A stretch of DNA of 64,000 bases from Advenella sp. FME57 (lineage in GTDB: Bacteria > Pseudomonadota > Gammaproteobacteria > Burkholderiales > Burkholderiaceae_B). The notes beneath the pieces are model-generated. The model made no database searches. It saw only the letters and a program-made list of their open reading frames with translations, and was not told where the DNA came from. A program made the position numbers and the translations under genes. Positions 17,061 to 26,371 of this stretch are shown here, one piece after another (position 1 is the first letter of the stretch; every line of letters starts with the position of its first letter). Where the stretch lies: assembly GCF_014897675.1 (NCBI RefSeq), contig NZ_JABUXU010000017.1, positions 1 through 64,000 on the forward strand, given 5' to 3'.

Positions 17061-17618
17061 ATGACGATACTGGAAAGTCCATTTTTTCAGTCAGTGGCAG
17101 CGATTACGCGAGCCATGGAAAAGGCGCTCACTTATATGCTTGGCCTTTGCGTACTGGTGATGGTACTGCTGGTGTTCGGTAACGTAGTCCTCAGGTACGG
17201 CTTTAACTCGGGCATTACCGTTTCCGAGGAGGTCGCCCGGATGTCGTTCGTGTGGCTGATTTTCCTGGGCACCGTGATTGCGTTTCGCACCAAGCAACAC
17301 CTCGGGGTCAACATGCTGCTGCACCGCCTGCCAATCATGATGCAAAAAATTATCCATATTCTGCGTCAGCTCATCATCATGTGGGTGCTCTGGCTGCTGA
17401 TGCAAGGCGGCTGGGATCAGATGATGATTGGCATGAATACTGCATTGCCGGTTACCGGCTGGTCGCAGGCCCTGTTCAGCGGCATGGTGTGGTTCAGTGC
17501 GGTGGCCATGTTTGTACTGGCAATTGGCGATATTGCCATCGCAATCATGACACCGGCAGAACGTGGCTATCAATACCGGTTTAGAACTGCAGTCGACCAT
17601 GTCGATGATGCGGGCTAA
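17061..17618 (+). CDS. TRAP transporter small membrane subunit (DctQ-like)
   Basis: A 185-residue membrane protein with four predicted transmembrane helices, the DctQ subunit of a TRAP carrier. NVVLRYGFNSGITVSEEVARMSFVWLIFLG is the family signature in the first half. AAAAGGAG lies eight bases before the ATG. The order is Q, M, P, with the IlvD/Edd dehydratase directly after. TRAP systems are Na+-coupled importers of acids. Confidence 0.9.
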   Translation: MTILESPFFQSVAAITRAMEKALTYMLGLCVLVMVLLVFGNVVLRYGFNSGITVSEEVARMSFVWLIFLGTVIAFRTKQHLGVNMLLHRLPIMMQKIIHILRQLIIMWVLWLLMQGGWDQMMIGMNTALPVTGWSQALFSGMVWFSAVAMFVLAIGDIAIAIMTPAERGYQYRFRTAVDHVDDAG

Positions 17619-17639
17619 CGCGAGTAACAGGAAACCAAC

Positions 17640-18920
17640 ATGACCGTAACCATATTTCTTTCCGTGCTGCTCGGCTTTATGGCATTTGGCATGCCAATCG
17701 CCTTTGCGCTGTTGCTCTCGGCCATCGGCCTGATGTTTTATCTGGACTTCTTCGACGTGCAGATTCTGGCGCAGAACATGCTGGCCGGCGCCGATAATTT
17801 CTCCTTGATGGCCGTCCCGCTATTCATGCTGGCCGGCGAAGCCATGAATGCCGGCGGCATGTCGCGGCGCATGGTCACGCTGGCCAGCTCCCTGGTCGGC
17901 CACGTGCATGGCGGGCTGGGCTACGTTGCGATTATGGCAAGTGTGTTGCTAGCCGCCCTCTCGGGTTCGGCCGTTGCCGATTCGGCAGCGCTGGCCGCTA
18001 TGCTGGTGCCCATGTTGCGCAATCGTGGCTATGATTTGAAACAGTCCTGCGGCCTGATCGCCGCTGGTGGGATTATTGCACCTATCATTCCGCCGTCCAT
18101 TTCATTCATTATTTTCGGGGTGGCCGCCAATATTTCGGTTACCAAACTGTTCATGGCCGGCATTGTGCCCGGGCTATTGATGGGGCTGACACTGGTCATG
18201 GTATGGACGTTCGTAGCGCGCCGCTCCACCAGTTTCCAGCCCTTTCCAAAGGAACCGTGGTCTGTCAGGGCCAAGGCATTGCGTGAATCGGGCTGGGCGC
18301 TGGTGCTGCCAGTCATCATTATCGGCGGCTTGCGCTTTGGCATTTTCACGCCGACAGAGGCAGCAGCAGTGGCGGCTGTTTATGCGCTGTTTGTAGGCAT
18401 GGTTGTGTATCGCGAAATCAAAATACGACACTTGATGCAACTGCTGGTCAATGCGGCAACCACCACTAGTGTGGTCATGTTCCTGGTGGCTGCGGCTCTG
18501 GTTACGTCGTACATGATTACGCTGGCCGATCTGCCCAAGGAACTCATCGCTTTGCTGGGCCCGCTGGTTGACTCGCCCACCTTGCTGATGCTTGCCTTGG
18601 TGGTACTGCTCATACTGGTTGGAACGGCCATGGACCTGACGCCGACAATCCTGATTCTGGCGCCGGTGTTGATGCCTGTCATCAAGGAAGCCGGCATCGA
18701 TCCAACCTATTTCGGGGTGATCTTCATCATGGTCGGTTGCGCCGGCCTGTTGACGCCGCCCGTAGGAACCGTGCTGAATGTGGTCTGCGGCGTCGCCCGC
18801 ATTCGCATGGAAGATATCATCAAGGGTGTATGGCCATACGTGACGGCCTACGCCCTGCTGATTCTGCTGCTTGTGCTTTTCCCGCAGATTGTCACGGTAC
18901 CGATGAACTGGTTCTATTGA
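17640..18920 (+). CDS. TRAP transporter large permease (DctM-like)
   Basis: A 426-residue protein, the usual DctM length, with about twelve hydrophobic segments. LSGSAVADSAALAAMLVPML, ITPTEA-like FTPTEAAAVAAVYALFVG, and the C-terminal GLLTPPVGTVLNVVCGVARI are DctM hallmarks. It moves the substrate delivered by the periplasmic receptor using the Na+ gradient. It starts 21 bases after dctQ. Confidence 0.93.
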   Translation: MTVTIFLSVLLGFMAFGMPIAFALLLSAIGLMFYLDFFDVQILAQNMLAGADNFSLMAVPLFMLAGEAMNAGGMSRRMVTLASSLVGHVHGGLGYVAIMASVLLAALSGSAVADSAALAAMLVPMLRNRGYDLKQSCGLIAAGGIIAPIIPPSISFIIFGVAANISVTKLFMAGIVPGLLMGLTLVMVWTFVARRSTSFQPFPKEPWSVRAKALRESGWALVLPVIIIGGLRFGIFTPTEAAAVAAVYALFVGMVVYREIKIRHLMQLLVNAATTTSVVMFLVAAALVTSYMITLADLPKELIALLGPLVDSPTLLMLALVVLLILVGTAMDLTPTILILAPVLMPVIKEAGIDPTYFGVIFIMVGCAGLLTPPVGTVLNVVCGVARIRMEDIIKGVWPYVTAYALLILLLVLFPQIVTVPMNWFY

Positions 18921-18953
18921 TCTGCAAACTATACCTATATCCTGGAGATGAAA

Positions 18954-19973
18954 ATGAAGACTTTGAAAAAGACCGTTGTGAGCCTGACAGCAGTAGCGCT
19001 GCTAGGCATGGGTTCGGCGGCCGTATGGGCCAAGGACATCAAACCACGTATTATCCGTTTTGGCTATGGCCTGGCCGATGACAGCCCGACCGGCAAGGCT
19101 TCGGCGCACTTTGCCGAAGTGGTCAGCAAGCTGAGCGATGGCAAAATGAAGGTCAAGACCTTCGGCAACGGCGCCCTGGGCCCTGATGAACAGTTGATCA
19201 ATTCTTTGATCAGCGGTTCCGGAGAAATCACATTTGTGTCCACCGCTCCTATTGCCAGCCTGATTCCTGAATTTGGGGTATTTGATCTGCCGTTTTTGTT
19301 CGACAATGAAAAAGTGGCAGACGCGGTGCTGGATGGCCCGGAAGGCAAGAAGCTGCTGGACAAATTGCCGGCCAAGGGTCTGATCGGACTGAACTACTGG
19401 GAAAACGGCTTTCGCAATATCACCAATTCCCGCCGCGAAATTTCCAAATTGGAAGACATCAATGGCATCAAGCTGCGCGTGATGCAGAACCAGGTCGCCC
19501 TGAGCGTGTTCAAGGGCCTGGGCGCCAACGCCATTCCCATGCCGTTTACGGAATTGTTCACTGCGCTGGAAACCAAAACAGTAGATGGCCAGGAAAATCC
19601 GTTGTCCACGATCCAGACCAGCAAATTCTATGAGGTTCAGCCATACCTGACGCTGTCCAACCACGTGTACACGCCGTTTGTATTCCTGGCATCCAAAAAA
19701 TGGTTTGACCAGCTGTCCCAGGATGAAAAAGATGTCATTGTGCAGGCAGCCGAAGACAGTCAGGCATTCCAGCGCAAAGCCAGCCGCCAGGGCAATGAAG
19801 ATGCGCTCAAGTACCTGAAAGAACACGATGTCAAGGTGGCCGAGTTCTCTACCGAGGAAAAAGAGAAGATTCGTGAGAAAGTTGCGCCGATTGTCGAAAG
19901 CCTGAAAGCCAAGATTGGCAACGAAACAGTCGATGGTGTACTGGAAGCAGCAAAAAAGGCTTCCGGCGCCTGA
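18954..19973 (+). CDS. TRAP transporter periplasmic binding protein (DctP-like)
   Basis: A 339-residue receptor with a signal peptide (MKTLKK start, hydrophobic core, cleavage after AAVWA). The DctP core GIKLRVMQNQVALSVFKGLGANAIPMPFTELFTALETKTVDGQENPL contains the arginine that salt-bridges the substrate carboxylate. The ATG at 18954 is favoured over 18948 because GGAG at 18944-18947 is then six bases away. The ligand is probably an aldonate or other sugar acid, given the dehydratase gene that follows. Confidence 0.92.
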   Translation: MKTLKKTVVSLTAVALLGMGSAAVWAKDIKPRIIRFGYGLADDSPTGKASAHFAEVVSKLSDGKMKVKTFGNGALGPDEQLINSLISGSGEITFVSTAPIASLIPEFGVFDLPFLFDNEKVADAVLDGPEGKKLLDKLPAKGLIGLNYWENGFRNITNSRREISKLEDINGIKLRVMQNQVALSVFKGLGANAIPMPFTELFTALETKTVDGQENPLSTIQTSKFYEVQPYLTLSNHVYTPFVFLASKKWFDQLSQDEKDVIVQAAEDSQAFQRKASRQGNEDALKYLKEHDVKVAEFSTEEKEKIREKVAPIVESLKAKIGNETVDGVLEAAKKASGA

Positions 19974-20006
19974 GTATTATTACAATTGAAATAGAAGGAA
20001 CCCGTT

Positions 20007-21791
20007 ATGTCTACGTCAGAAAAAACGCCTTTGCGCAGCCGCCGGTGGTTTGACAACCCGGCCAATCCAGGCATGACTGCCCTGTATATCGAACGCTACA
20101 TGAATTACGGTATTACCAGGGAAGAGCTGCAGTCGGGCAAGCCCATTATCGGCATTGCCCAGACGGGTTCCGATCTATCGCCGTGCAACCGCCATCATCT
20201 GGAGCTGGCTACGCGGGTGCGTGATGGCATTCGTGATATGGGCGGAATTCCACTGGAGTTTCCAGTTCATCCCATACAGGAAACCGGTAAACGTCCGACC
20301 GCGGCCCTTGATCGCAATCTGGCCTATCTGGGCCTGGTCGAAATTCTGCATGGCTATCCGCTAGATGGCGTAGTGCTGACCACTGGTTGCGACAAAACCA
20401 CGCCCGCCTGCCTGATGGCGGCAGCCACCGTCAATATTCCTGCCATTGTCTTGTCGGGCGGCCCCATGCTCGACGGTTGGTGGAAAGGCAAGCTGGCGGG
20501 CTCCGGCACTGTTGTCTGGGATGCGCGCAAGCGCCTGTCTGCTGGGGAGATTGGTTATGAAGAATTCATGAACAATGTGGCCTCATCCGCTCCCTCGGTG
20601 GGCCACTGCAATACCATGGGCACAGCGCTGTCCATGAACTCCCTGGCCGAAGCCCTTGGCATGTCGTTGCCCGGTTGTGCAGCCATTCCTGGACCACATC
20701 GGGAGCGGGGCTGGATGGCTTATGAAACGGGTCGCCGCATTGTCGATATGGTCCGGGAAAATCTGCGTCCGTCCGATATCATGACCCGCGCCGCCTTTGA
20801 AAATGCGGTGGTCGCGGCTGCGGCACTGGGCGGCTCATCCAACTGCCCGATTCACATGGTAGCGATTGCCCGCCATATGGGTGTTGATCACACGCTGGCA
20901 GACTGGCAGCGTCTGGGTCCGCAAATTCCATTGTTGGTAGACTGCCAGCCTGCGGGGCGTTTCCTTGGGGAAGCGTTCCACCGTGCCGGTGGTGTGCCGG
21001 CCGTCATGAAAGAGCTGCTGGATGCCGGTAAAGTGGATGGTACGGCCATGACCGTGACCGGCAAAACGCTGGCCGATAACCTGGCGGCCGTGCCAACCCC
21101 GGATCGCGAAGTGATTCGCGCCTACAACGCACCGTTGCGAGAAGCCGCAGGCTACGTTGTCCTTACCGGTAATCTGTTCGACAATGCGGTCATCAAGACC
21201 AGTGTGATCGACGAAAAATTCCGCGCCCGTTTCCTGTCTGACCCGGCGCACCCGAACGTGATGGACCTGAAGGCAGTGGTTTTTGAAGGGCCGGAAGATT
21301 ATCACGATCGTATTGAAGATCCGGCGCTGGGGATTGACGACAAATCCATACTTGTGATTCGCAACAGCGGTCCGGTGGGCTATCCGGGGGGCGCTGAAGT
21401 GGTCAATATGCAGCCCCCGGCTTATCTGCTCAACAAGGGAATAGATACGCTGCCCACCATGGGCGATGGTCGCCAGAGCGGTACCTCGGCCAGCCCGTCC
21501 ATTCTGAACGTCTCGCCCGAGTCGGTGGTCGGCGGCGGGCTTGCCTTGCTGCGCACCGGTGATATCGTCAGGGTAGATCTGAACACCTGTCGCGTCGATG
21601 TCCTGATTGCCGAAGAGGAACTGCAGGCACGGCGTGCCGCTTGGGTAAAACCGGAGTTGCTGAACATGACGCCGTGGGAGGAAATTTACCGCGGCATGGT
21701 GGGCCAGCAGGGCGATGGCGCATGTCTGGAAGCGGCGACCGCTTATGTAGATATCATCCAGACGCGGGGCGAATCGCGCGATAATCATTAA
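20007..21791 (+). CDS. IlvD/Edd-family [2Fe-2S] sugar-acid dehydratase
   Basis: A 594-residue dehydratase. The three cluster cysteines Cys60, Cys128 (TTGCDKTTPAC) and Cys201 (SVGHCNTMGTA) are in the pattern of D-xylonate and L-arabinonate dehydratases, as are the metal lysine Lys130 and the candidate catalytic Ser491 in GDGRQSGTSASPS. These enzymes remove water from an aldonate to give a 2-keto-3-deoxy acid. The length and the SPCNRHHLELATRVRDGI segment favour the pentonate/hexonate subgroup over dihydroxyacid dehydratase of branched-chain amino acid synthesis. It follows the TRAP genes by 33 bases. The substrate may be arabinonate, xylonate, fuconate or galactonate; sequence alone does not decide. 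Confidence 0.9.
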   Translation: MSTSEKTPLRSRRWFDNPANPGMTALYIERYMNYGITREELQSGKPIIGIAQTGSDLSPCNRHHLELATRVRDGIRDMGGIPLEFPVHPIQETGKRPTAALDRNLAYLGLVEILHGYPLDGVVLTTGCDKTTPACLMAAATVNIPAIVLSGGPMLDGWWKGKLAGSGTVVWDARKRLSAGEIGYEEFMNNVASSAPSVGHCNTMGTALSMNSLAEALGMSLPGCAAIPGPHRERGWMAYETGRRIVDMVRENLRPSDIMTRAAFENAVVAAAALGGSSNCPIHMVAIARHMGVDHTLADWQRLGPQIPLLVDCQPAGRFLGEAFHRAGGVPAVMKELLDAGKVDGTAMTVTGKTLADNLAAVPTPDREVIRAYNAPLREAAGYVVLTGNLFDNAVIKTSVIDEKFRARFLSDPAHPNVMDLKAVVFEGPEDYHDRIEDPALGIDDKSILVIRNSGPVGYPGGAEVVNMQPPAYLLNKGIDTLPTMGDGRQSGTSASPSILNVSPESVVGGGLALLRTGDIVRVDLNTCRVDVLIAEEELQARRAAWVKPELLNMTPWEEIYRGMVGQQGDGACLEAATAYVDIIQTRGESRDNH

Positions 21792-21832
21792 TGTCATTTA
21801 TCGTAGCTATTTCGTCTGCTATATTGGCGGCG

Positions 21833-21876
21833 AGATAGCGACCAGATGGCAACCAAATAGCAACCCAATGGCAGCG
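21833..21876 (+). repeat. Degenerate tandem 11-bp repeat, about four copies
   Basis: AGATAGCGACC (21833), AGATGGCAACC (21844), AAATAGCAACC (21855) and CAATGGCAGCG (21866) lie head to tail in the gap between the dehydratase and the next FAD oxidase. Later copies differ from the first at one to four positions. Function unknown. Confidence 0.6.
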
Positions 21877-21877
21877 G

Positions 21878-21938
21878 GCTGCAGCGCAAGTCCATGGCGC
21901 CCAAGTCTGTGCAAACGCTGGTCGCATTGCGCTGCAGC
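21878..21938 (+). other. Perfect 12-bp inverted repeat in the 254-base gap before the FAD oxidase
   Basis: GCTGCAGCGCAA (21878-21889) and TTGCGCTGCAGC (21927-21938) are exact reverse complements around 37 bases. No T run follows. It could be an mRNA 3'-end structure for the TRAP-dehydratase transcript or a regulatory dyad. TGTCATACAA at 22007-22016 resembles part of FCD-type GntR operators, but this is weak. Confidence 0.5.
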
Positions 21939-22045
21939 GCCGCTACAGGCAGACATGCATGCATCATGTCTGTCATTTTTTCATTTATTATTGACGCCTT
22001 GCATGTGTCATACAACTTAGTCAACAGCAGGGCAGCGAGCATATT

Positions 22046-23455
22046 ATGACAGTTCTGGACAAGAAAGCCATTCGTACCCTTCCCGAAGCGGCCATTGCCG
22101 CTTTTGGCCAGCGCTTCGGCGAGCGTTTCATTACTTCCATGGCCGTGCGTGAACACCACGGTACCGACGAGTCTCCGTATCCCGTGTGCCCGCCTGAAGC
22201 AGTCATCTTTCCGCGCGACACCGATGAAGTGGTCGACGCTGTCAAAATCTGCAACCAGTACAAAGTACCGGTCATTCCTTTTGGCATCGGTTCATCGCTG
22301 GAAGGGCACGTGTTGCCCATCGAGGGTGGCGTTACGCTGGACTTTACCGAGATGAACAAAGTGCTGGCCATCAATGCCGAAGACTTCACCGTGACTGTGC
22401 AACCGGGCGTTATTCGCACGCAGCTCAATGAGGAAATCCGGCACACGGGTCTGTTCTTCCCTATCGATCCCGGCGCTCACGCATCCATCGGGGGCATGAC
22501 CAGCACGCGGGCTTCGGGCACCAATGCCGTGCGCTACGGCACCATGCGCGAGAATGTGGTCTCCATGAAAGTGGTGACGGCTGCGGGCAAGGTGCTTCGT
22601 ACCAGCAGCCGGGCCCGCAAGTCTTCATCGGGTTACGACCTGACCCGCCTGTTCGTTGGAAGCGAAGGCACACTGGGCATTATTGTCGAGGTTACCGTAC
22701 GTGTATACCCGCAACCCGAGGCGGTGACAGCAGCCATCTGCAATTTCCCCACGCTGGAGTCTGCAGTGCAGTCGGTGATTGAAATCATGCAGTCGGGCGT
22801 GGCCATTGCCCGGGTCGAATTCATGGATACGCGGGCGGTCAAGGCAGTCAATGCCTACAGCAAGCTCACGCTCAAGGAAACACCGCTACTGTTGTTTGAA
22901 TTTCATGGCAGCGAAACCGGCGTGCGCGAGCAGGCCGAGATCGTGCAGGAAATCGCGAAGGATAACGGCGGCATGGACTTTGAATGGGCCGAAAGGCCCG
23001 AAGATCGAAAACGCCTGTGGACGGCCCGTCATAATTCACATTACTCCGGCCTGCAATTGCGTCCTGGTTCGCGTTCGGTCGCGACAGACGTCTGTGTGCC
23101 GATTTCGCGGCTTGCCGAGTGTGTCAGTGAAACGGCCCAGGAGCTCGAGGGCATGCCCTTTCCGTACACCATCGTCGGGCATGTGGGCGATGGCAACTTC
23201 CATGTGCAAATGCTGATTGACCCTGATAGCCGCGAAGAATGGGAGATGTCTGAAGGCATCAATCGCCGGCTGGTATCGCGCGCCATTCGCATGGATGGCA
23301 CCTGCTCGGGCGAGCACGGCGTGGGCATTCATAAAATGGAGTTTCTGAAAGAAGAACATGGCGAGGATGCATTGCAATTGATGCGGCTGATCAAGCATGC
23401 TTATGATCCGAACAATATTTTCAATCCAGGTAAACTGGTTTCCTGGGATGCGTAA
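22046..23455 (+). CDS. FAD-linked D-lactate dehydrogenase-like protein (LDHD/Dld family), copy 2
   Basis: A 469-residue FAD oxidase closely related to copy 1 at 4866-6302. It has the same order of motifs: PFGIGSSLEGHVLPIEGG, FPIDPGAHASIGGM, SGTNAVRYGTMRENV, GHVGDGNFH and GEHGVGIHKMEFLK, with the C-terminal AYDPNNIFNPGK. It should oxidise a D-2-hydroxy acid and feed electrons to the respiratory chain. It lies between a dehydratase and a KDPG-type aldolase, so a hydroxyacid from the second catabolic branch is the likely substrate. Copy 1 lies in the dgoKA branch. Confidence 0.88.
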   Translation: MTVLDKKAIRTLPEAAIAAFGQRFGERFITSMAVREHHGTDESPYPVCPPEAVIFPRDTDEVVDAVKICNQYKVPVIPFGIGSSLEGHVLPIEGGVTLDFTEMNKVLAINAEDFTVTVQPGVIRTQLNEEIRHTGLFFPIDPGAHASIGGMTSTRASGTNAVRYGTMRENVVSMKVVTAAGKVLRTSSRARKSSSGYDLTRLFVGSEGTLGIIVEVTVRVYPQPEAVTAAICNFPTLESAVQSVIEIMQSGVAIARVEFMDTRAVKAVNAYSKLTLKETPLLLFEFHGSETGVREQAEIVQEIAKDNGGMDFEWAERPEDRKRLWTARHNSHYSGLQLRPGSRSVATDVCVPISRLAECVSETAQELEGMPFPYTIVGHVGDGNFHVQMLIDPDSREEWEMSEGINRRLVSRAIRMDGTCSGEHGVGIHKMEFLKEEHGEDALQLMRLIKHAYDPNNIFNPGKLVSWDA

Positions 23456-23591
23456 ATCACAATTGAACTAATGGCGCGGGTGGTTGCCAGCAGGTTGCTG
23501 CCCACGCCCGGCTCAAGATCACTCCCGTGACGCGGCGTTTATTCGAAGCGAACCCGTGCCAGGCGAGATTAATCACAAAGGAAATACTGTC

Positions 23592-24221
23592 GTGGATACA
23601 CTTGCCATTCTCAAGCGAGGCCCGGTCATGCCGGTCATGGTCATTCAGTCGGTTGACGAGGCCCTGCAGGTCACCCATGCACTGCTGGACGGGGGCATTA
23701 ACACATTTGAAATCACACTGCGCACGCCCGCCGCACTCGATGGCGTGCGCGAACTGGTCAACGCATTTCCGCAAGCATTGATCGGCGTTGGCACGGTACG
23801 GGACGCAGATCAGCTGGAAGCGGCGCTGCAGGCCGGTGCACGCTTTGCGGTGTCGCCTGGCCTGCCTGCGGCACTGTTGCCGGCCCTGGCCGCAAACCGG
23901 GTCCCGTTTTTGCCAGGGGTTGCTACGCCGACCGAGGCCATGAACGCCTTTGATGCCGGCTTTGCCGCCCAAAAGCTTTTTCCGGCAGAGGCAGTAGGCG
24001 GGGTGCCATTGCTCAAGTCGCTGCACAGCCCCTTGCCCGATATTGTTTTTTGCCCTACCGGCGGGATTCATGCGGCAAACGCTGCGACTTATTTGGCACT
24101 GCCCAACGTCGCCTGCGTAGGCGGTTCCTGGCTGGCGCCCGCAGACCTGGTGCTGGCGGGCGACTGGCAAGGGATCACGGCGCTGGCCGCTACCGCATTG
24201 GCACAGGCACGCCAGGCCTAA
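23592..24221 (+). CDS. eda: KDPG aldolase (2-dehydro-3-deoxy-phosphogluconate aldolase)
   Basis: A 209-residue class I aldolase, cleaving 2-keto-3-deoxy-6-phosphogluconate to pyruvate and glyceraldehyde 3-phosphate. The Schiff-base residue is Lys128 in AQKLFPAEAVGG, the proton-relay residue is Glu40 in FEITLRT, and FCPTGGIHAAN is the phosphate site. The start is the GTG at 23592, with AAAGGAAA a few bases upstream and the family N-terminus at once; an earlier start at 23484 would add 36 residues without family resemblance. It differs from dgoA at 7.4 kb in the active-site loop (PAE against PSS). Confidence 0.9.
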   Translation: MDTLAILKRGPVMPVMVIQSVDEALQVTHALLDGGINTFEITLRTPAALDGVRELVNAFPQALIGVGTVRDADQLEAALQAGARFAVSPGLPAALLPALAANRVPFLPGVATPTEAMNAFDAGFAAQKLFPAEAVGGVPLLKSLHSPLPDIVFCPTGGIHAANAATYLALPNVACVGGSWLAPADLVLAGDWQGITALAATALAQARQA

Positions 24222-24527
24222 TGGCCTGATCCTGGGCCGCACGGCAGGGTGGCAAGCTCGCTGGTCTGCCACTGGTCGGCAGCTCGCCCTGATCCGCTTT
24301 ATTAACCCTCCTTATTTTTCCGACAAAACAGCAGCCTGCCCGCGCGAGGTTGCTTATTGTCGCTACGCCCCACCCAATTTCATGCATGCGCCGACAAATT
24401 GGCGGTGCGCCTGGCGATCTGCGGCAGTGCCCGCCCTTCCTGAATTATCATTAGGTTGAAAAAGGTCGTGTTGCGAATATCTCGCAGCACAGCCACGGAT
24501 GACACACAACAATATGGACGAGGCAGC
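24222..24527 (+). other. Intergenic gap of about 306 bases, no gene seen
   Basis: It lies between eda and the second Ldh2 gene. No convincing coding frame, terminator or promoter was recognised. GACGAGG at 24517-24523 is the likely ribosome site for the next gene. Confidence 0.5.
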
Positions 24528-25523
24528 ATGAGCACAATTTCACTTTCTTCCCTGATCACCCTGGCACAGGACACACTGGCCGCCGCCGGCGCCAATCCGG
24601 CCATGGCCGAGACAACCGCCAAGGCACTGGTCTTTGCAGATGCGCACGGCATTGCCACGCATGGTGTATCGCGCGTACCCAGTTACGCGCTGCACCTGTC
24701 TTCCGGACGGGCCGACGGGGGAGCAGAACCGGAAATTGTGCAGGAAAAACCATCGGCACTGCTGGTTGATGCGCGCACCGGGTTGGCCTTTCCTGCATGC
24801 GAACTGGCCATTACCACGGCGATAGAAAAGGCAAAGCAGACCGGTATTTGCATTGCTGGCGTGACCAACAGCCATCATTTCGGCATGGCGGCCTACCATC
24901 TGGAGCCGGTGGCCCATGCCGGACTGATCGGGCTGGCCTTCAGCAACTCACCATCGGCCATCACGGCGTGGGGCGGCAAACGTCCGCTGTTTGGAACCAA
25001 TCCCATTGCCGCGGCTTTTCCGCGCGAGCAGGCCGAGCCGGTGGTGATTGACTTGTCTTTGTCGCAGGTAGCCCGGGGCAAAGTCATCCTGGCCGCAGGT
25101 GATGATAAACCCATTCCCGATGGCTGGGCGCTCGATAGCGAAGGCCGGCCCACCAATGATGCCAAGGCAGCCCTCAAAGGCAGTATGCAGGCTGCTGGTG
25201 GCGTCAAAGGGTCAATGCTGGCCCTGATGGTCGAGGTGCTCTGCGTGGCGCTTACCGGGGCCAATTTCGGCTACGAGGCCGATCCGCTTTACGATGACAC
25301 CGGCAACGAACCCAGGCTGGGCCAGGTGTTCATACTGATCGATCCGCAAGCCCTGGCCGGCCAGCAGACGTATTTTAATCGCCTGGAAGACCTGATCGCC
25401 GCCATGCTGGAAGATGACGGCGTCCGCCTGCCTGGCGCGCGCCGTCATGATCTGGCCAATAGGTCGCAAGAAGAGGGCCTCACGGTGCCCGACAGCCTGC
25501 TGGCGCAAATGGGGTATCAGTAA
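24528..25523 (+). CDS. Ldh2/YiaK-family NAD(P)-dependent dehydrogenase, copy 2
   Basis: A 331-residue Ldh2-family oxidoreductase. Motifs are ADAHGIATHGVSRVPSYA near residues 39-56, NSHHFGMAAYHLEP, the NSPSAITAWGG and GTNPIAAAFP segments, and GGVKGSMLALMVEVL. The ATG at 24528 begins the family N-terminus and has GAGG upstream; an earlier start at 24456 adds 24 basic residues. The last base of its stop is the first base of the next start (TAATG), so it is coupled to the isomerase gene. The role is probably reduction or oxidation of a 2-oxo/2-hydroxy sugar acid. It is only distantly similar to copy 1 at 15.1 kb. Confidence 0.87.
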   Translation: MSTISLSSLITLAQDTLAAAGANPAMAETTAKALVFADAHGIATHGVSRVPSYALHLSSGRADGGAEPEIVQEKPSALLVDARTGLAFPACELAITTAIEKAKQTGICIAGVTNSHHFGMAAYHLEPVAHAGLIGLAFSNSPSAITAWGGKRPLFGTNPIAAAFPREQAEPVVIDLSLSQVARGKVILAAGDDKPIPDGWALDSEGRPTNDAKAALKGSMQAAGGVKGSMLALMVEVLCVALTGANFGYEADPLYDDTGNEPRLGQVFILIDPQALAGQQTYFNRLEDLIAAMLEDDGVRLPGARRHDLANRSQEEGLTVPDSLLAQMGYQ

Positions 25524-26335
25524 TGCTGAAATTTGCTGCAAACCTGTCCTTGCTGTACACCGAGGTGCCGTTCCTGGACCGCTACGCCCAGGCGGCGCAG
25601 GATGGCTTCAAAGGGGTCGAATGTCTGTTCCCTTATGATGAAGAGGCCGATGCCATCGGTCGTCGGCTGCAGGATCATGGCTTGCAGCAAGTGCTGATCA
25701 ATGCGCCGGCGGGCGTTGCGGCTGCCGGCGAAAAAGGGCTGGCCTGCCTGCCGGGCCGTCAGGCCGAATGCCTGGATGGCGTGAAAAAAGCCATTGATTA
25801 CGCGTTGATTCTGGGTGTGCCGCGCATCCATGTCATGGCCGGAATCGTGCACGACCAGGGGACGCATGCCGCCGCGCACGATCAGTATCTGGACACCCTG
25901 TCCAAAGCGGCCACGCTTCTGCAGGGCGCCGGTCTGGATTTGATGATCGAACCGATCAATCCGATCGATATGCCCGGTTATTTTCTGTCCCGCCAGGCAC
26001 AGGCGCGCGAGGTGCTGGCGCAGATCAACATGGATAACCTGCGTATTCAAATGGATCTTTACCATTGCCAGCGCACCGAAGGCGATGTCACTCGTCATAT
26101 TGGCCAATCGCTCGGCACCGGGCAGCTCGGCCACATGCAGATTGCCAGCGCACCGGACCGGCACGAGCCCGATACGGGAGAATTGAATTATTCCTATGTG
26201 TTCCGGCAGCTCGAGACGCTGGGCTACGACGGCTGGATCGGCTGCGAGTATCGGCCGGCCCGCGGCACCCGAGACGGGCTCGGCTGGCTGCAGCGCTATT
26301 GGGCGTCTGCCGCAGCGGCGGCGCAGGCAGCCTGA
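25523..26335 (+). CDS. Hydroxypyruvate / 2-oxo-tetronate isomerase (Hyi/OtnI family)
   Basis: A 270-residue TIM-barrel sugar isomerase of the Hyi/OtnI family. MLKFAANLSLLYTEVPFLDR at the start, HVMAGIV, the metal-site Glu in MIEPINPIDMPGYF, and QMDLYHCQRTEGD and GCEYRPARGTRDGL near the end are characteristic. Members interconvert hydroxypyruvate and tartronate semialdehyde, or act on 2-oxo-tetronates in threonate and erythronate breakdown. No OtnK or OtnC gene is nearby, so its exact step in this cluster is uncertain. It is coupled to the preceding Ldh2 gene by a 1-base overlap. Confidence 0.86.
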   Translation: MLKFAANLSLLYTEVPFLDRYAQAAQDGFKGVECLFPYDEEADAIGRRLQDHGLQQVLINAPAGVAAAGEKGLACLPGRQAECLDGVKKAIDYALILGVPRIHVMAGIVHDQGTHAAAHDQYLDTLSKAATLLQGAGLDLMIEPINPIDMPGYFLSRQAQAREVLAQINMDNLRIQMDLYHCQRTEGDVTRHIGQSLGTGQLGHMQIASAPDRHEPDTGELNYSYVFRQLETLGYDGWIGCEYRPARGTRDGLGWLQRYWASAAAAAQAA

Positions 26336-26371
26336 ACCTGACATATATATATTGCACAAAAAGGACACGGA

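Noticed and set aside
22007-22019. FCD-type GntR operator before the second LDHD-like gene
   Set aside because: Only a partial match to the consensus, and no similar site was found upstream of the other sugar-acid genes.
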